From Candidatus Bostrichicola ureolyticus (GTDB taxonomy: Bacteria; Bacteroidota; Bacteroidia; Flavobacteriales; Blattabacteriaceae): 64,000 bases of DNA. The translations under genes were made by a program, and so were the position numbers. This document shows positions 57,220 through 64,000 of the stretch, in pieces. The stretch's first letter is position 1. Each line of letters starts with the position of its first letter. Location: the NCBI GenBank assembly GCA_029851125.1, contig CP100319.1, forward strand, positions 263,762-327,761. The letters run 5' to 3'. Under the pieces are notes generated by a model. That model saw only the letters and a list, made by a program, of their open reading frames with translations, ran no database searches and was not told the origin of the DNA.

Positions 57220-58302
57220 ATGAAAGTAAAAGATGTTACTTATGCACTTGATAAACTTGCTCCTACAGAATATGCTGAAAATTATGATAATGTAGGCCTT
57301 TTAATAGGAAATTATGATAATAAAATATCTAAAATATTAATAACTTTAGATATTACTGAAGCAGTATTAAAAGAAGCTATTGATAATGAATATAATCTTA
57401 TTATTAGTTATCATCCACTTATTTTTAATGGAATAAAAAAAATAATAGGATCTAATTATAGAGAACGAATAATAATATCTGCAATTAAACATGATATTTC
57501 TATATATGTAATTCACACTAATTTGGATTTTATGCCGAATGGTACCAATTATTATATTGGTAAGCGTTTGGGTTTAATTAAACAACAAGTATTAGTTCCA
57601 AAATTAGGTTGTCTTAAAAAGTTAACAACTTATGTACCTAAAAAATATGCCAATATTGTAAGAACATCTTTATTTAAAGTAGGAGCAGGAAATATAGGTA
57701 ATTATGATTATTGTAGTTTCAATTGGGAAGGTATAGGTAGTTTTAGGGGAAAAAAAGATTCAAATCCTTTTATTGGAAAAAAAGGAAAAATTAATTTTAA
57801 AGAAGAAACGTGTATTAACGTAATTTTTCCTATACATAAAGAACGTTTAGTTATAGAATCTCTTATTAAAAATCATCCTTATGAAGATGTTGCTTATGAA
57901 ATTATTGATATTAATAATCAATACCTAGGTTTAGGTACATTTGGACTTTTAAAAGAAAGTATGTCAGAAAAATCTTTTTTTTCTTTTTTAAAAGAAAAAA
58001 TGTGTACGAATAACATTCGTCATTCTCCTTTTTTAGGTAAACCTATTGAAAAAGTAGCTTTAATAGGTGGGTCCGGTAGTTTTGGATTATTTCATGCTAA
58101 AGAAGTAAATGCAGATATTTTTATATCATCTGATTTTAAATATCATCATTTTTTTGAAACAGATTTCTTAATTGCTGATATTGGACATTATGAATCTGAG
58201 CAATTTACAAAAAACTTAATAGAAACTTATTTAATAGATAAATTTCCTAATTTAGCTATTTTTAAATCAAAAATTAACACTAATCCAGTTAATTATTTTT
58301 AA
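57220..58302 (+). CDS. Nif3-like dinuclear metal centre protein
   Basis: This 360-residue protein belongs to the NIF3/YbgI family (also called GTP cyclohydrolase 1 type 2), of uncertain function, with a dinuclear metal site. Motifs include YAENYDNVGLLIG, SYHPLIFNGIKKI, HTNLDFMPNGTN, and the second half ISSDFKYHHFFE and DIGHYESEQF. The start is set at ATG 57220 (MKVKDVTYALDKLAP) by homology; the upstream TTG at 57172 would place the palindrome in coding sequence. Middle insertion domain fits the longer family form. Confidence 0.88.
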   Translation: MKVKDVTYALDKLAPTEYAENYDNVGLLIGNYDNKISKILITLDITEAVLKEAIDNEYNLIISYHPLIFNGIKKIIGSNYRERIIISAIKHDISIYVIHTNLDFMPNGTNYYIGKRLGLIKQQVLVPKLGCLKKLTTYVPKKYANIVRTSLFKVGAGNIGNYDYCSFNWEGIGSFRGKKDSNPFIGKKGKINFKEETCINVIFPIHKERLVIESLIKNHPYEDVAYEIIDINNQYLGLGTFGLLKESMSEKSFFSFLKEKMCTNNIRHSPFLGKPIEKVALIGGSGSFGLFHAKEVNADIFISSDFKYHHFFETDFLIADIGHYESEQFTKNLIETYLIDKFPNLAIFKSKINTNPVNYF

Positions 58303-58305
58303 ATA

Positions 58306-59088
58306 ATGAAAAAACAAGAATTTACATTTGAAAAACAGTTAAGAGCATTATATAAATTACAATTAATAGATTCTCGTATTGATGAAATACGAGATTATCG
58401 AGTCAGTCTTCCTTTAGAGGTAAAAAAAATAGAAAATGAAATTAAAGTATTAATACAAAAAATAGAAAATATTAATAATGAAATTAATTTATTGTCTCAA
58501 AATATAAATAAAAAAAATAAAAATATTAAAGAAGCAGAAGACATTATTAAAAAATACAACGTACATAAAATAAATGTTAATAATCGTGAATATGAATTTC
58601 TTAATAAAGAAATTGAATATCAAGAATTAGTAATAGAATTATCTTTAAAAGAAATTAAAGAATACAAATTAAAAATTAATAATAATAATATTTATATACA
58701 AGAGTTAGAAGTTATTATTAAAAATCATAATGATAATCTTTTTAAAAAAAAAGAAATTTTAAATCAAATTTTTTTAGAAAGTAAAAAACAAGAAAAATTT
58801 CTTTTAGAAAAAAAAGAATTGTGTTCTCAACAAATTGAAGATAATTTATTACAAACTTATAAAAAAATACGCCATAATGTTGAAGATGGATTGGCTGTAG
58901 TACCAATAGAAAGAGGAGTTGCAGTAGGATCTTTTTTATTTATTCCACTTCAAACATATTCAGAACTTTTTCAAAGAAAAAAAATAATTATAGATGAACA
59001 TAGTGGTAGAATACTCATAGATAATGAGTTAGCTGAAAAAGAAAGAAAAATAGTAGAAAATGAAATCTTTTCAAGATATAATTCCTGA
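58306..59088 (+). CDS. Coiled-coil protein related to COG1579 zinc-ribbon family, cysteines absent
   Basis: The 260-residue protein is mainly a long coiled coil (residues about 20-190, rich in I, K, E, N) ending in DEHSGRILIDNE. Homologues of this type usually end in a C4 zinc ribbon and often sit beside nif3, as here (3 bp after it). The four ribbon cysteines are replaced (GVAVGSFLFIP, DEHSG), so zinc binding is unlikely; from memory several flavobacterial relatives share this. Nucleic-acid binding is a guess. It overlaps mnmA by 18 bp. Confidence 0.8.
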   Translation: MKKQEFTFEKQLRALYKLQLIDSRIDEIRDYRVSLPLEVKKIENEIKVLIQKIENINNEINLLSQNINKKNKNIKEAEDIIKKYNVHKINVNNREYEFLNKEIEYQELVIELSLKEIKEYKLKINNNNIYIQELEVIIKNHNDNLFKKKEILNQIFLESKKQEKFLLEKKELCSQQIEDNLLQTYKKIRHNVEDGLAVVPIERGVAVGSFLFIPLQTYSELFQRKKIIIDEHSGRILIDNELAEKERKIVENEIFSRYNS

Positions 59089-60252
59089 TCCTATTACTTC
59101 TTCTCCAAGATACCAAACTGCAAATTGTCCTCTAGTTATAGCCCTTTGAGGATTTTTAAATTCTATATACATACCATTATATACTTTATATAAAATAGCT
59201 TCTTGTAATGATTGTCTATAACGAATTCTACAACTTACTTCTAATTTTTCTCCATTCTTTAGAGAAAAGTCATTACGTATCCAATGTAATTCTTTATTAT
59301 TTATGAATAATACTTTTTGGTATAAACCTGGATGCATATTACTCATACCAACATATACTATATTTTTATTAATATCAGTATCAATAACAAAAAGTGCTTC
59401 TTTATATCCTCCAACTCCTAACCATTTACGTTGACCTATAGTATATACACATGCTCCTATATGTTGTCCAATAATTTTTCCATCATTTTTTTTATATATT
59501 TTTCTTTTAGAAAGAAAATTTAAATAATCATATTTTGATAAAAAATTATATTGTTGTTTTTTATATATAGGAGCAGATGAAGGTATCTCGACAATATCTC
59601 CTTTTTTTAATTTTAGTTTTGATTTCAAAAAATCAGGTAATCGTATTTTTCCTACAAAACAAAGTCCTTGAGAATCTTTTTTTTTTGCTGTAATTAATCC
59701 AGCTTTAGTGGCTATTCTTCTAACTTCTTTTTTTGTAAAATCTCCTATAGGAAAAATAATTTTATCTAATTGATATTGGTTAAGTTGACAAAGAAAATAT
59801 GATTGATCTTTATTATTATCTTTTCCTGATAATAACCTATATTTTTCAAAACAAATTTTTATTTTTGCATAATGACCAGTAGCAATAAAATTGGCACCTA
59901 ACAAATGAGCTTTTTTCAAAAAAATATCGAATTTAATTGTGCGATTGCAAAGTATATCAGGATTAGGAGTCCTACCAATTGAATATTCATTCAACATATA
60001 GTCTATAACATTATTTTTATATTCTTTGCTAATATCAATTATTTGAAAAGGAATACCTATTTTTTTTGCTACTAACATAGCATCTATACTATCTTCTATC
60101 CAAGAACATGTTCGTAAATTTGTATCATACAAATTACGTATGAAAATACCAATAACTTCATAACCTTTTAATTTTAATAATAAAGCAGCTACACTAGAAT
60201 CAACCCCTCCAGAAAGTCCTACTACAACACGTTTTTTACTATTATTATTCAT
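59071..60252 (-). CDS. mnmA: tRNA-specific 2-thiouridylase MnmA
   Basis: MnmA puts sulfur on U34 of tRNA-Lys, -Glu and -Gln. The 393-residue enzyme has the PP-loop VVGLSGGVDSSVAALLL, the catalytic cysteine in NPDILCNRTIKFD and the second one in SQGLCFVGKI, plus RYRQ and the C-terminal QFAVWY. A sulfur-donor gene is not visible here. The 3' end overlaps the convergent coiled-coil gene. Confidence 0.97.
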   Translation of the reverse strand: MNNNSKKRVVVGLSGGVDSSVAALLLKLKGYEVIGIFIRNLYDTNLRTCSWIEDSIDAMLVAKKIGIPFQIIDISKEYKNNVIDYMLNEYSIGRTPNPDILCNRTIKFDIFLKKAHLLGANFIATGHYAKIKICFEKYRLLSGKDNNKDQSYFLCQLNQYQLDKIIFPIGDFTKKEVRRIATKAGLITAKKKDSQGLCFVGKIRLPDFLKSKLKLKKGDIVEIPSSAPIYKKQQYNFLSKYDYLNFLSKRKIYKKNDGKIIGQHIGACVYTIGQRKWLGVGGYKEALFVIDTDINKNIVYVGMSNMHPGLYQKVLFINNKELHWIRNDFSLKNGEKLEVSCRIRYRQSLQEAILYKVYNGMYIEFKNPQRAITRGQFAVWYLGEEVIGSGIIS

Positions 60253-60274
60253 TATCTATAAAATATCTTAATAT

Positions 60275-61369
60275 TCAAGAAAACATTTCTCTGACTCTAT
60301 CAAAAAATGATTTTTCATTAGGTTTAGGTATAAAATTATCATTTTCCCTCATTTTTTCAAAAAAATCCTTTTGTTCTTTAGTTAATTTTTTAGGTGTCCA
60401 AACATTAACATGAATTAAAATATCTCCTTTTTCATAACTTCTTTCAATGTTAGGTAATCCTTTTCCTTTCAATCTAAGAGTTTTACCAGATTGAGTTCCT
60501 TTGTCTATTTTTATAAGGACTTTTCCACCAATAATTGGTATTTCTTTAGAAGCACCTAATACAGCATCTGGTATAGATATATATAAATCATAATGCAAAT
60601 TATTACCTTCACGTTTTAACAAATTATGATGAATTTCTTCAATCATAACTATAAGATCTCCAGATTCACCACCAAATGGTGCTTGATTTCCTTTTCCAGG
60701 AACTTTTAGTTGTATTCCATCAGTTAAACCTGCTGGTATTTTAATATTTACCAATTCTTCTTCTTTAATTAATCCTTGATTATTTGCACCATTTGGTAGA
60801 ATATCTATTATCTCACCAATACCTTGACATATATTACACGTAGTAGTAGTTTGCATTCTTCCTAATATAGTATTAGTAACATGTGAAATATGTCCAATTC
60901 CTTGACACCTATTACAAATTTTGTATTTTGTACCATGTGCTATTTTCATACGTTTTACTTTAACTGTTTTTTCAACACCTTTAGCTATTTCTTCTAAATT
61001 AAGTTTAACTCTTATACGAAGGTCACTTCCTTTAATACGTCCACGTCTTGAACTTCTACCAAAACCAAATGCTGAACCAAAAGCATCTCCAAAGATATCA
61101 CCAAAATTAGAAAAAATATCTTCCATATTCATGGAAGAACTTTGACTATGTACCCCAGTATGACCAAATTGATCATATCGTTGTCTTTTTTCTGGATTAC
61201 TTAAAACATCATAAGCTTCAGCTGCTTCTTTAAATTTTTCCTCAGCTTCTTTTTTATTATTAGGATTTTTATCTGGATGATATTTAATAGCTAATTTGCG
61301 ATAAGCCTTTTTAATTTCTTCTGATGAAGCATTTTTAGAGACACCCAATATATCGTAATAATCTTTCAT
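60275..61369 (-). CDS. dnaJ: Chaperone DnaJ with only one of two zinc centres
   Basis: DnaJ delivers substrates to DnaK and stimulates its ATPase. The 364-residue protein has the J domain with HPD at residues 31-33, a G/F-rich segment, a cysteine-rich region and two beta-sandwich domains. Only two CxxCxGxG motifs remain (C152/C155 and C178/C181), corresponding to the second and third; the first and fourth motifs are gone, so one of the two zinc sites is lost. Nothing else is broken. Followed downstream by mnmA; grpE lies 7 bp upstream. Confidence 0.96.
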   Translation of the reverse strand: MKDYYDILGVSKNASSEEIKKAYRKLAIKYHPDKNPNNKKEAEEKFKEAAEAYDVLSNPEKRQRYDQFGHTGVHSQSSSMNMEDIFSNFGDIFGDAFGSAFGFGRSSRRGRIKGSDLRIRVKLNLEEIAKGVEKTVKVKRMKIAHGTKYKICNRCQGIGHISHVTNTILGRMQTTTTCNICQGIGEIIDILPNGANNQGLIKEEELVNIKIPAGLTDGIQLKVPGKGNQAPFGGESGDLIVMIEEIHHNLLKREGNNLHYDLYISIPDAVLGASKEIPIIGGKVLIKIDKGTQSGKTLRLKGKGLPNIERSYEKGDILIHVNVWTPKKLTKEQKDFFEKMRENDNFIPKPNEKSFFDRVREMFS

Positions 61370-61376
61370 ATTAATA

Positions 61377-61946
61377 TTATTTTGCTACAATTACTTTAGC
61401 ATGTCTAATAACTTTTTCTTGTAATAAATATCCAGATTCAACAACATCCATAATTTTATTTTTTAGATTATCTTCATGTGCTGGTACTTGCGTAATAGCT
61501 TCATGAAAATCTGTATTAAAATCAGATCCTTTTTCAACTTTTATTTTTTTTAAACCCTCATATTCTAATAATTTCATTAATTTATCTTGGATAAGTATCA
61601 TACCTTTATATTTTTTAATTTCTTCAATTCCTCGTTCAAAATCATCTAAAATAGGTAATAACCCCATAATAAGAGCTTTATTTGCTGTTTTGAATAGTTC
61701 AAACCGCTCTTTTTGAGTACGTTTTTTATAATTTTCAAATTCTGCATAAAGTCGCAAAAATCTATCTTTTTCTTCTGCTATTTTTTTTATTAAAAAATCT
61801 TTTTCATCTTTTTCAGATTTTAAATCTTTTTCATCTTTTTCAGATTTTAAATCTTTTTCATCTTTTTCAGATTTTAAATCTTTTTCATCTTTTTCAGATT
61901 TAGTCAAATTTGAATTTGATAAGTCTTCGGATAATTTATCTACCAT
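61377..61946 (-). CDS. grpE: Nucleotide exchange factor GrpE
   Basis: GrpE releases ADP from DnaK. The 189-residue protein starts at ATG 61946 ([13 protein letters not shown]); an upstream in-frame start at 62000 adds residues unlike GrpE. An N-terminal stretch of four SEKDEKDLK repeats (from a 27-bp tandem repeat) precedes the long helix ([22 protein letters not shown]) and the C-terminal beta domain with [12 protein letters not shown] and [11 protein letters not shown]. Paired with dnaJ as a short operon. Confidence 0.93.
   Translation of the reverse strand: MVDKLSEDLSNSNLTKSEKDEKDLKSEKDEKDLKSEKDEKDLKSEKDEKDFLIKKIAEEKDRFLRLYAEFENYKKRTQKERFELFKTANKALIMGLLPILDDFERGIEEIKKYKGMILIQDKLMKLLEYEGLKKIKVEKGSDFNTDFHEAITQVPAHEDNLKNKIMDVVESGYLLQEKVIRHAKVIVAK
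61798..61902 (-). repeat. 27-bp tandem repeat in grpE (3.9 copies)
   Basis: Three full copies and one nearly complete copy of a 27-bp unit encode SEKDEKDLK repeats in the charged N-terminal tail of GrpE. The unit is in frame, so copy number can change without disrupting the protein. Confidence 0.95.
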
Positions 61947-62003
61947 AAGTAATTTTATGTTTTTGAGTTTATAACAAATAAATAAGCAAAATTTATGCAA
62001 ATT

Positions 62004-62840
62004 TTATGTATTGTCATTTTGACAGGCATATTTATTATTTAATATTAAAATAATACCTACTATTATAAATGGTATACTTAATATTTGTCCCATATTTAGT
62101 GGCATTTTTGATTCAAAATAAGTTTGATTTACTTTGAAAAATTCAATAATAAATCTTATTGAGAATAATAATATTAATAATATTCCACAAATAACACCGT
62201 TGTTTTTTGTTATATTTATTTTATATATATAATATATAATAATAAATATTATTAAATAAGCAATAGCTTCATATATTTGTGTAGGATGTCTGGGTATTAA
62301 ATCAATTCTTTTAAATATAATTCCATAATTACTATTTGTAGGTTTTCCAATAATTTCTGAATTAGCAAAATTTCCTAATCTAATAAAAAAAGCTGTTAAT
62401 GGAGTCACAATAGATATCCTATCTAAAATAGATAATATATTTATTCTATTTTTTATGTTATAAATAAATATTGATAATAAAATACCTAATGCACCACCGT
62501 GACTTGCTAATCCTTGAAATCCTATAAATTTAATTTCTCCTTGTTTGAATTGTAATGGTAAAAGAATTTCTATAGGATTTTTGAAATAGTATTTAAAATT
62601 ATAAAATAAACAATGACCTATTCTAGCACCTAGAATAATACCAATTAAAATATAACTTACCAAAGTTTCAAATCTCTGAATAGTTATTATACTACTATTA
62701 CTATTAACACAAATATATTTTAATAGATTATATCCTAATAATAAACCAATAACAAATAAAACACTATAGTATCTTATTGAGAAGAAATTGAAAATTTTAA
62801 TAATTTCAGGATTAAGATCCCATATTATTGATATAATCAT
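62004..62840 (-). CDS. lgt: Prolipoprotein diacylglyceryl transferase
   Basis: Lgt attaches a diacylglyceryl group to lipoprotein cysteines before LspA cleaves the signal. The 278-residue inner-membrane protein has about seven hydrophobic segments, GLASHGGALGI, the signature RLGNFANSEIIGKPT and RHPTQIYEA. ATG at 62840 was preferred over an in-frame TTG two codons earlier. It is 57 bp upstream of grpE and divergent from truA. Confidence 0.95.
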   Translation of the reverse strand: MIISIIWDLNPEIIKIFNFFSIRYYSVLFVIGLLLGYNLLKYICVNSNSSIITIQRFETLVSYILIGIILGARIGHCLFYNFKYYFKNPIEILLPLQFKQGEIKFIGFQGLASHGGALGILLSIFIYNIKNRINILSILDRISIVTPLTAFFIRLGNFANSEIIGKPTNSNYGIIFKRIDLIPRHPTQIYEAIAYLIIFIIIYYIYKINITKNNGVICGILLILLFSIRFIIEFFKVNQTYFESKMPLNMGQILSIPFIIVGIILILNNKYACQNDNT

Positions 62841-62893
62841 AAACAAAAAAATTAATAAAAATTAGATATTATTATTAAATAATAAATAAAAAA

Positions 62894-63634
62894 TTGAGAT
62901 ATTTTATAGAAGTTTCTTATAATGGAAATAATTATCATGGTTGGCAAATACAAAAAAATAATATTTCAATAGAAGAAGTTTTGGAATATTGTCTATCTAA
63001 ATTATTAAAATGTTCTATAAATTTAATAGGAGCTGGACGGACAGATAGTGGTGTACATGCACTACAAATGTTTGCTCATTTTGATTTTGAAAAAAATATT
63101 GAAATATCTTTGGTAGATAAATTGAATCGTTTTTTACCTAAATCAATTAAAGTATTTCGTATTTTTCGTGTTAAAAATAATGCTCATGCTAGATTCGATG
63201 TTATTAGCCGTACTTATCAGTATCACATTTTATTAGAAAAAGATCCTTTTTGTAATGATTTCACTTGGCAATTGTTATGTGGAAAATTGAATATTAAAAA
63301 AATGAACCAAGCATCTAAAATTTTAATTAAAAATAGAGATTTTAGTATTTTTTGTAAAAAAAGTACTAAAAGTAGTTATTGCATACTTTATAAAGCGTAT
63401 TGGGATGTTAATGGTAATAAAAAATTATGTTTTACTATTGAAGCTAACCGTTTTTTAAGAAATATGGTAAGATCTATAGTAGGTACTATTATAAAAATAG
63501 GAAAAGAACAACTTAGTATAGAAGATTTTATAAAAATTATTAAAAATAAAAATCGTAATTTATTAGGTAGTTCTGCACCACCATATGGTTTATTTTTAGT
63601 TAAAATAATTTATAATAATAAAATTTATGAATGA
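62894..63634 (+). CDS. truA: tRNA pseudouridine synthase A
   Basis: TruA makes pseudouridine at positions 38-40 of tRNAs. The 246-residue enzyme begins MRYFIEVSYNGNNYHGWQ and has the catalytic aspartate in GAGRTDSGVHALQMFAHFD, RTYQYHILLE and RFLRNMVRSIVG. The start codon is TTG at 62894, placed by homology. The stop overlaps convergent trxB by 10 bp. Confidence 0.95.
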   Translation: MRYFIEVSYNGNNYHGWQIQKNNISIEEVLEYCLSKLLKCSINLIGAGRTDSGVHALQMFAHFDFEKNIEISLVDKLNRFLPKSIKVFRIFRVKNNAHARFDVISRTYQYHILLEKDPFCNDFTWQLLCGKLNIKKMNQASKILIKNRDFSIFCKKSTKSSYCILYKAYWDVNGNKKLCFTIEANRFLRNMVRSIVGTIIKIGKEQLSIEDFIKIIKNKNRNLLGSSAPPYGLFLVKIIYNNKIYE

Positions 63635-64000
63635 GAATTTAGATATTTTTCTAAATCCAATGCTGCCATACAGCCAGTTCCTGCTGATGTTATTGCTTGA
63701 CGATACCGTGGATCTTGTACATCTCCAGCTGCAAATACTCCTGGTTTATTAGTTTGTGTTGTTCCTTTTTCAGTAATAATATAATTGTTTTCATCCATTT
63801 TAAGTTGTCCTTTAAATAATTGGGTATTAGGACTATGACCTATCGCAATAAATATACCTTTTACATCAAATATTTTTTCCATTCCATTTTCTTTATTTAT
63901 AACTTTTATTCCATTTACTTCTTTTTCTCCCAAAATATCTTTCAATTCATGGTTAAATAATATTGAAATATTCTTTATATAAGAAACATTATGTTGCATT
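63625..64000 (-). CDS. trxB: Thioredoxin reductase (C-terminal part)
   Basis: The flavoenzyme uses NADPH to reduce thioredoxin. Only about 124 C-terminal residues are in the window; the N-terminus lies beyond the right edge. Visible motifs are GIFIAIGHSPNT, the FAD-binding AAGDVQDPRYRQAITSAGTGCMAA and the closing LEKYLNS. The redox CxxC is outside the window. A thioredoxin system would serve the peroxiredoxin at 44624. Confidence 0.92.
   Translation of the reverse strand, partial: MQHNVSYIKNISILFNHELKDILGEKEVNGIKVINKENGMEKIFDVKGIFIAIGHSPNTQLFKGQLKMDENNYIITEKGTTQTNKPGVFAAGDVQDPRYRQAITSAGTGCMAALDLEKYLNSHS

Noticed and set aside
61947-62000. Longer GrpE start at 62000
   Set aside because: The extra 18 residues are cysteine- and tyrosine-rich, unlike GrpE tails, and ATG 61946 is followed by the typical acidic tail.

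Overview
The window is a 64 kb piece of a very AT-rich bacterial chromosome (roughly three quarters or more A+T), almost entirely coding, with intergenic gaps usually under 60 bp and many genes overlapping. The proteins point to Bacteroidota, class Flavobacteriia: a FabZ whose N-terminus looks like the linker of the LpxC/FabZ fusion typical of that phylum, an L36 without zinc ligands, no clear Shine-Dalgarno sequences before most starts, and a possible TAnnTTTG promoter. Extreme AT bias, shortened proteins, a poly(A) frameshift and convergent overlaps indicate an obligate insect endosymbiont. The retained genes (TCA-cycle sucC, sucD and mdh, pyruvate dehydrogenase, dapD for lysine synthesis, a GlpF-type channel, sodA, ahpC) best fit a Blattabacterium-like cockroach symbiont. 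This is an inference, not an identification. TGA is used as a stop (for example rplD, rplO, glpF), so the code is standard.

Layout. 1-7.5 kb: 3' part of recJ, tRNA-Cys, sodA, then a minus-strand run ileS-dksA/traR-lspA preceded by an esterase and a TPR-like membrane protein. 7.6-9.8 kb: sucC and dnaX on plus. 9.8-12.9 kb: minus-strand rplM-rpsI-rpsB-tsf-terC. 12.94-13.74 kb: the only long non-coding region, about 800 bp, of which about 509 bp contain a single G and no C, with 64-66 bp repeats. It lies where gene orientation diverges and is a candidate replication origin. 13.7-17.9 kb: dnaK, dnaB (convergent, sharing a strong inverted repeat) and map. 17.9-34 kb: one continuous str-S10-spc-alpha ribosomal superoperon from rpsL to rplQ, lacking rpmD, followed by the SRP RNA gene on the opposite strand. 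34-37 kb: mdh, pdhA, pdhC. 37-42 kb: an MsbA-like ABC exporter, a shortened ligA, an M14-type hydrolase, rpmH and a tiny membrane ORF. 42-49 kb: tsaE, fabZ, efp, sucD, ahpC, argS, ffh, glpF. 49-52 kb: thrS-infC-rpmI-rplT. 52-64 kb: def, ruvX, dapD, cca, a frameshifted nrnA-like gene, lipA, a Nif3-like gene, a coiled-coil protein, mnmA, dnaJ, grpE, lgt, truA and the 3' end of trxB.

Together these genes supply translation (about 35 ribosomal proteins, four tRNA-related enzymes, initiation and elongation factors, SRP RNA with its protein Ffh), protein folding (DnaK-DnaJ-GrpE), replication parts (DnaX, DnaB, LigA), lipoprotein processing (Lgt, LspA), lipoylated pyruvate dehydrogenase (LipA, PdhA, PdhC) and oxidative-stress defence. 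No mobile element, CRISPR array, prophage or new defence system is visible. The interest lies in reductive evolution: a poly(A)10 frameshift in the nrnA-like gene, a DnaJ that has lost exactly one of its two zinc centres, a free-standing FabZ apparently left over from an LpxC/FabZ fusion, a ligase without BRCT, genes running into RNA genes, and expanded in-frame tandem repeats in dnaK, grpE and pdhC.
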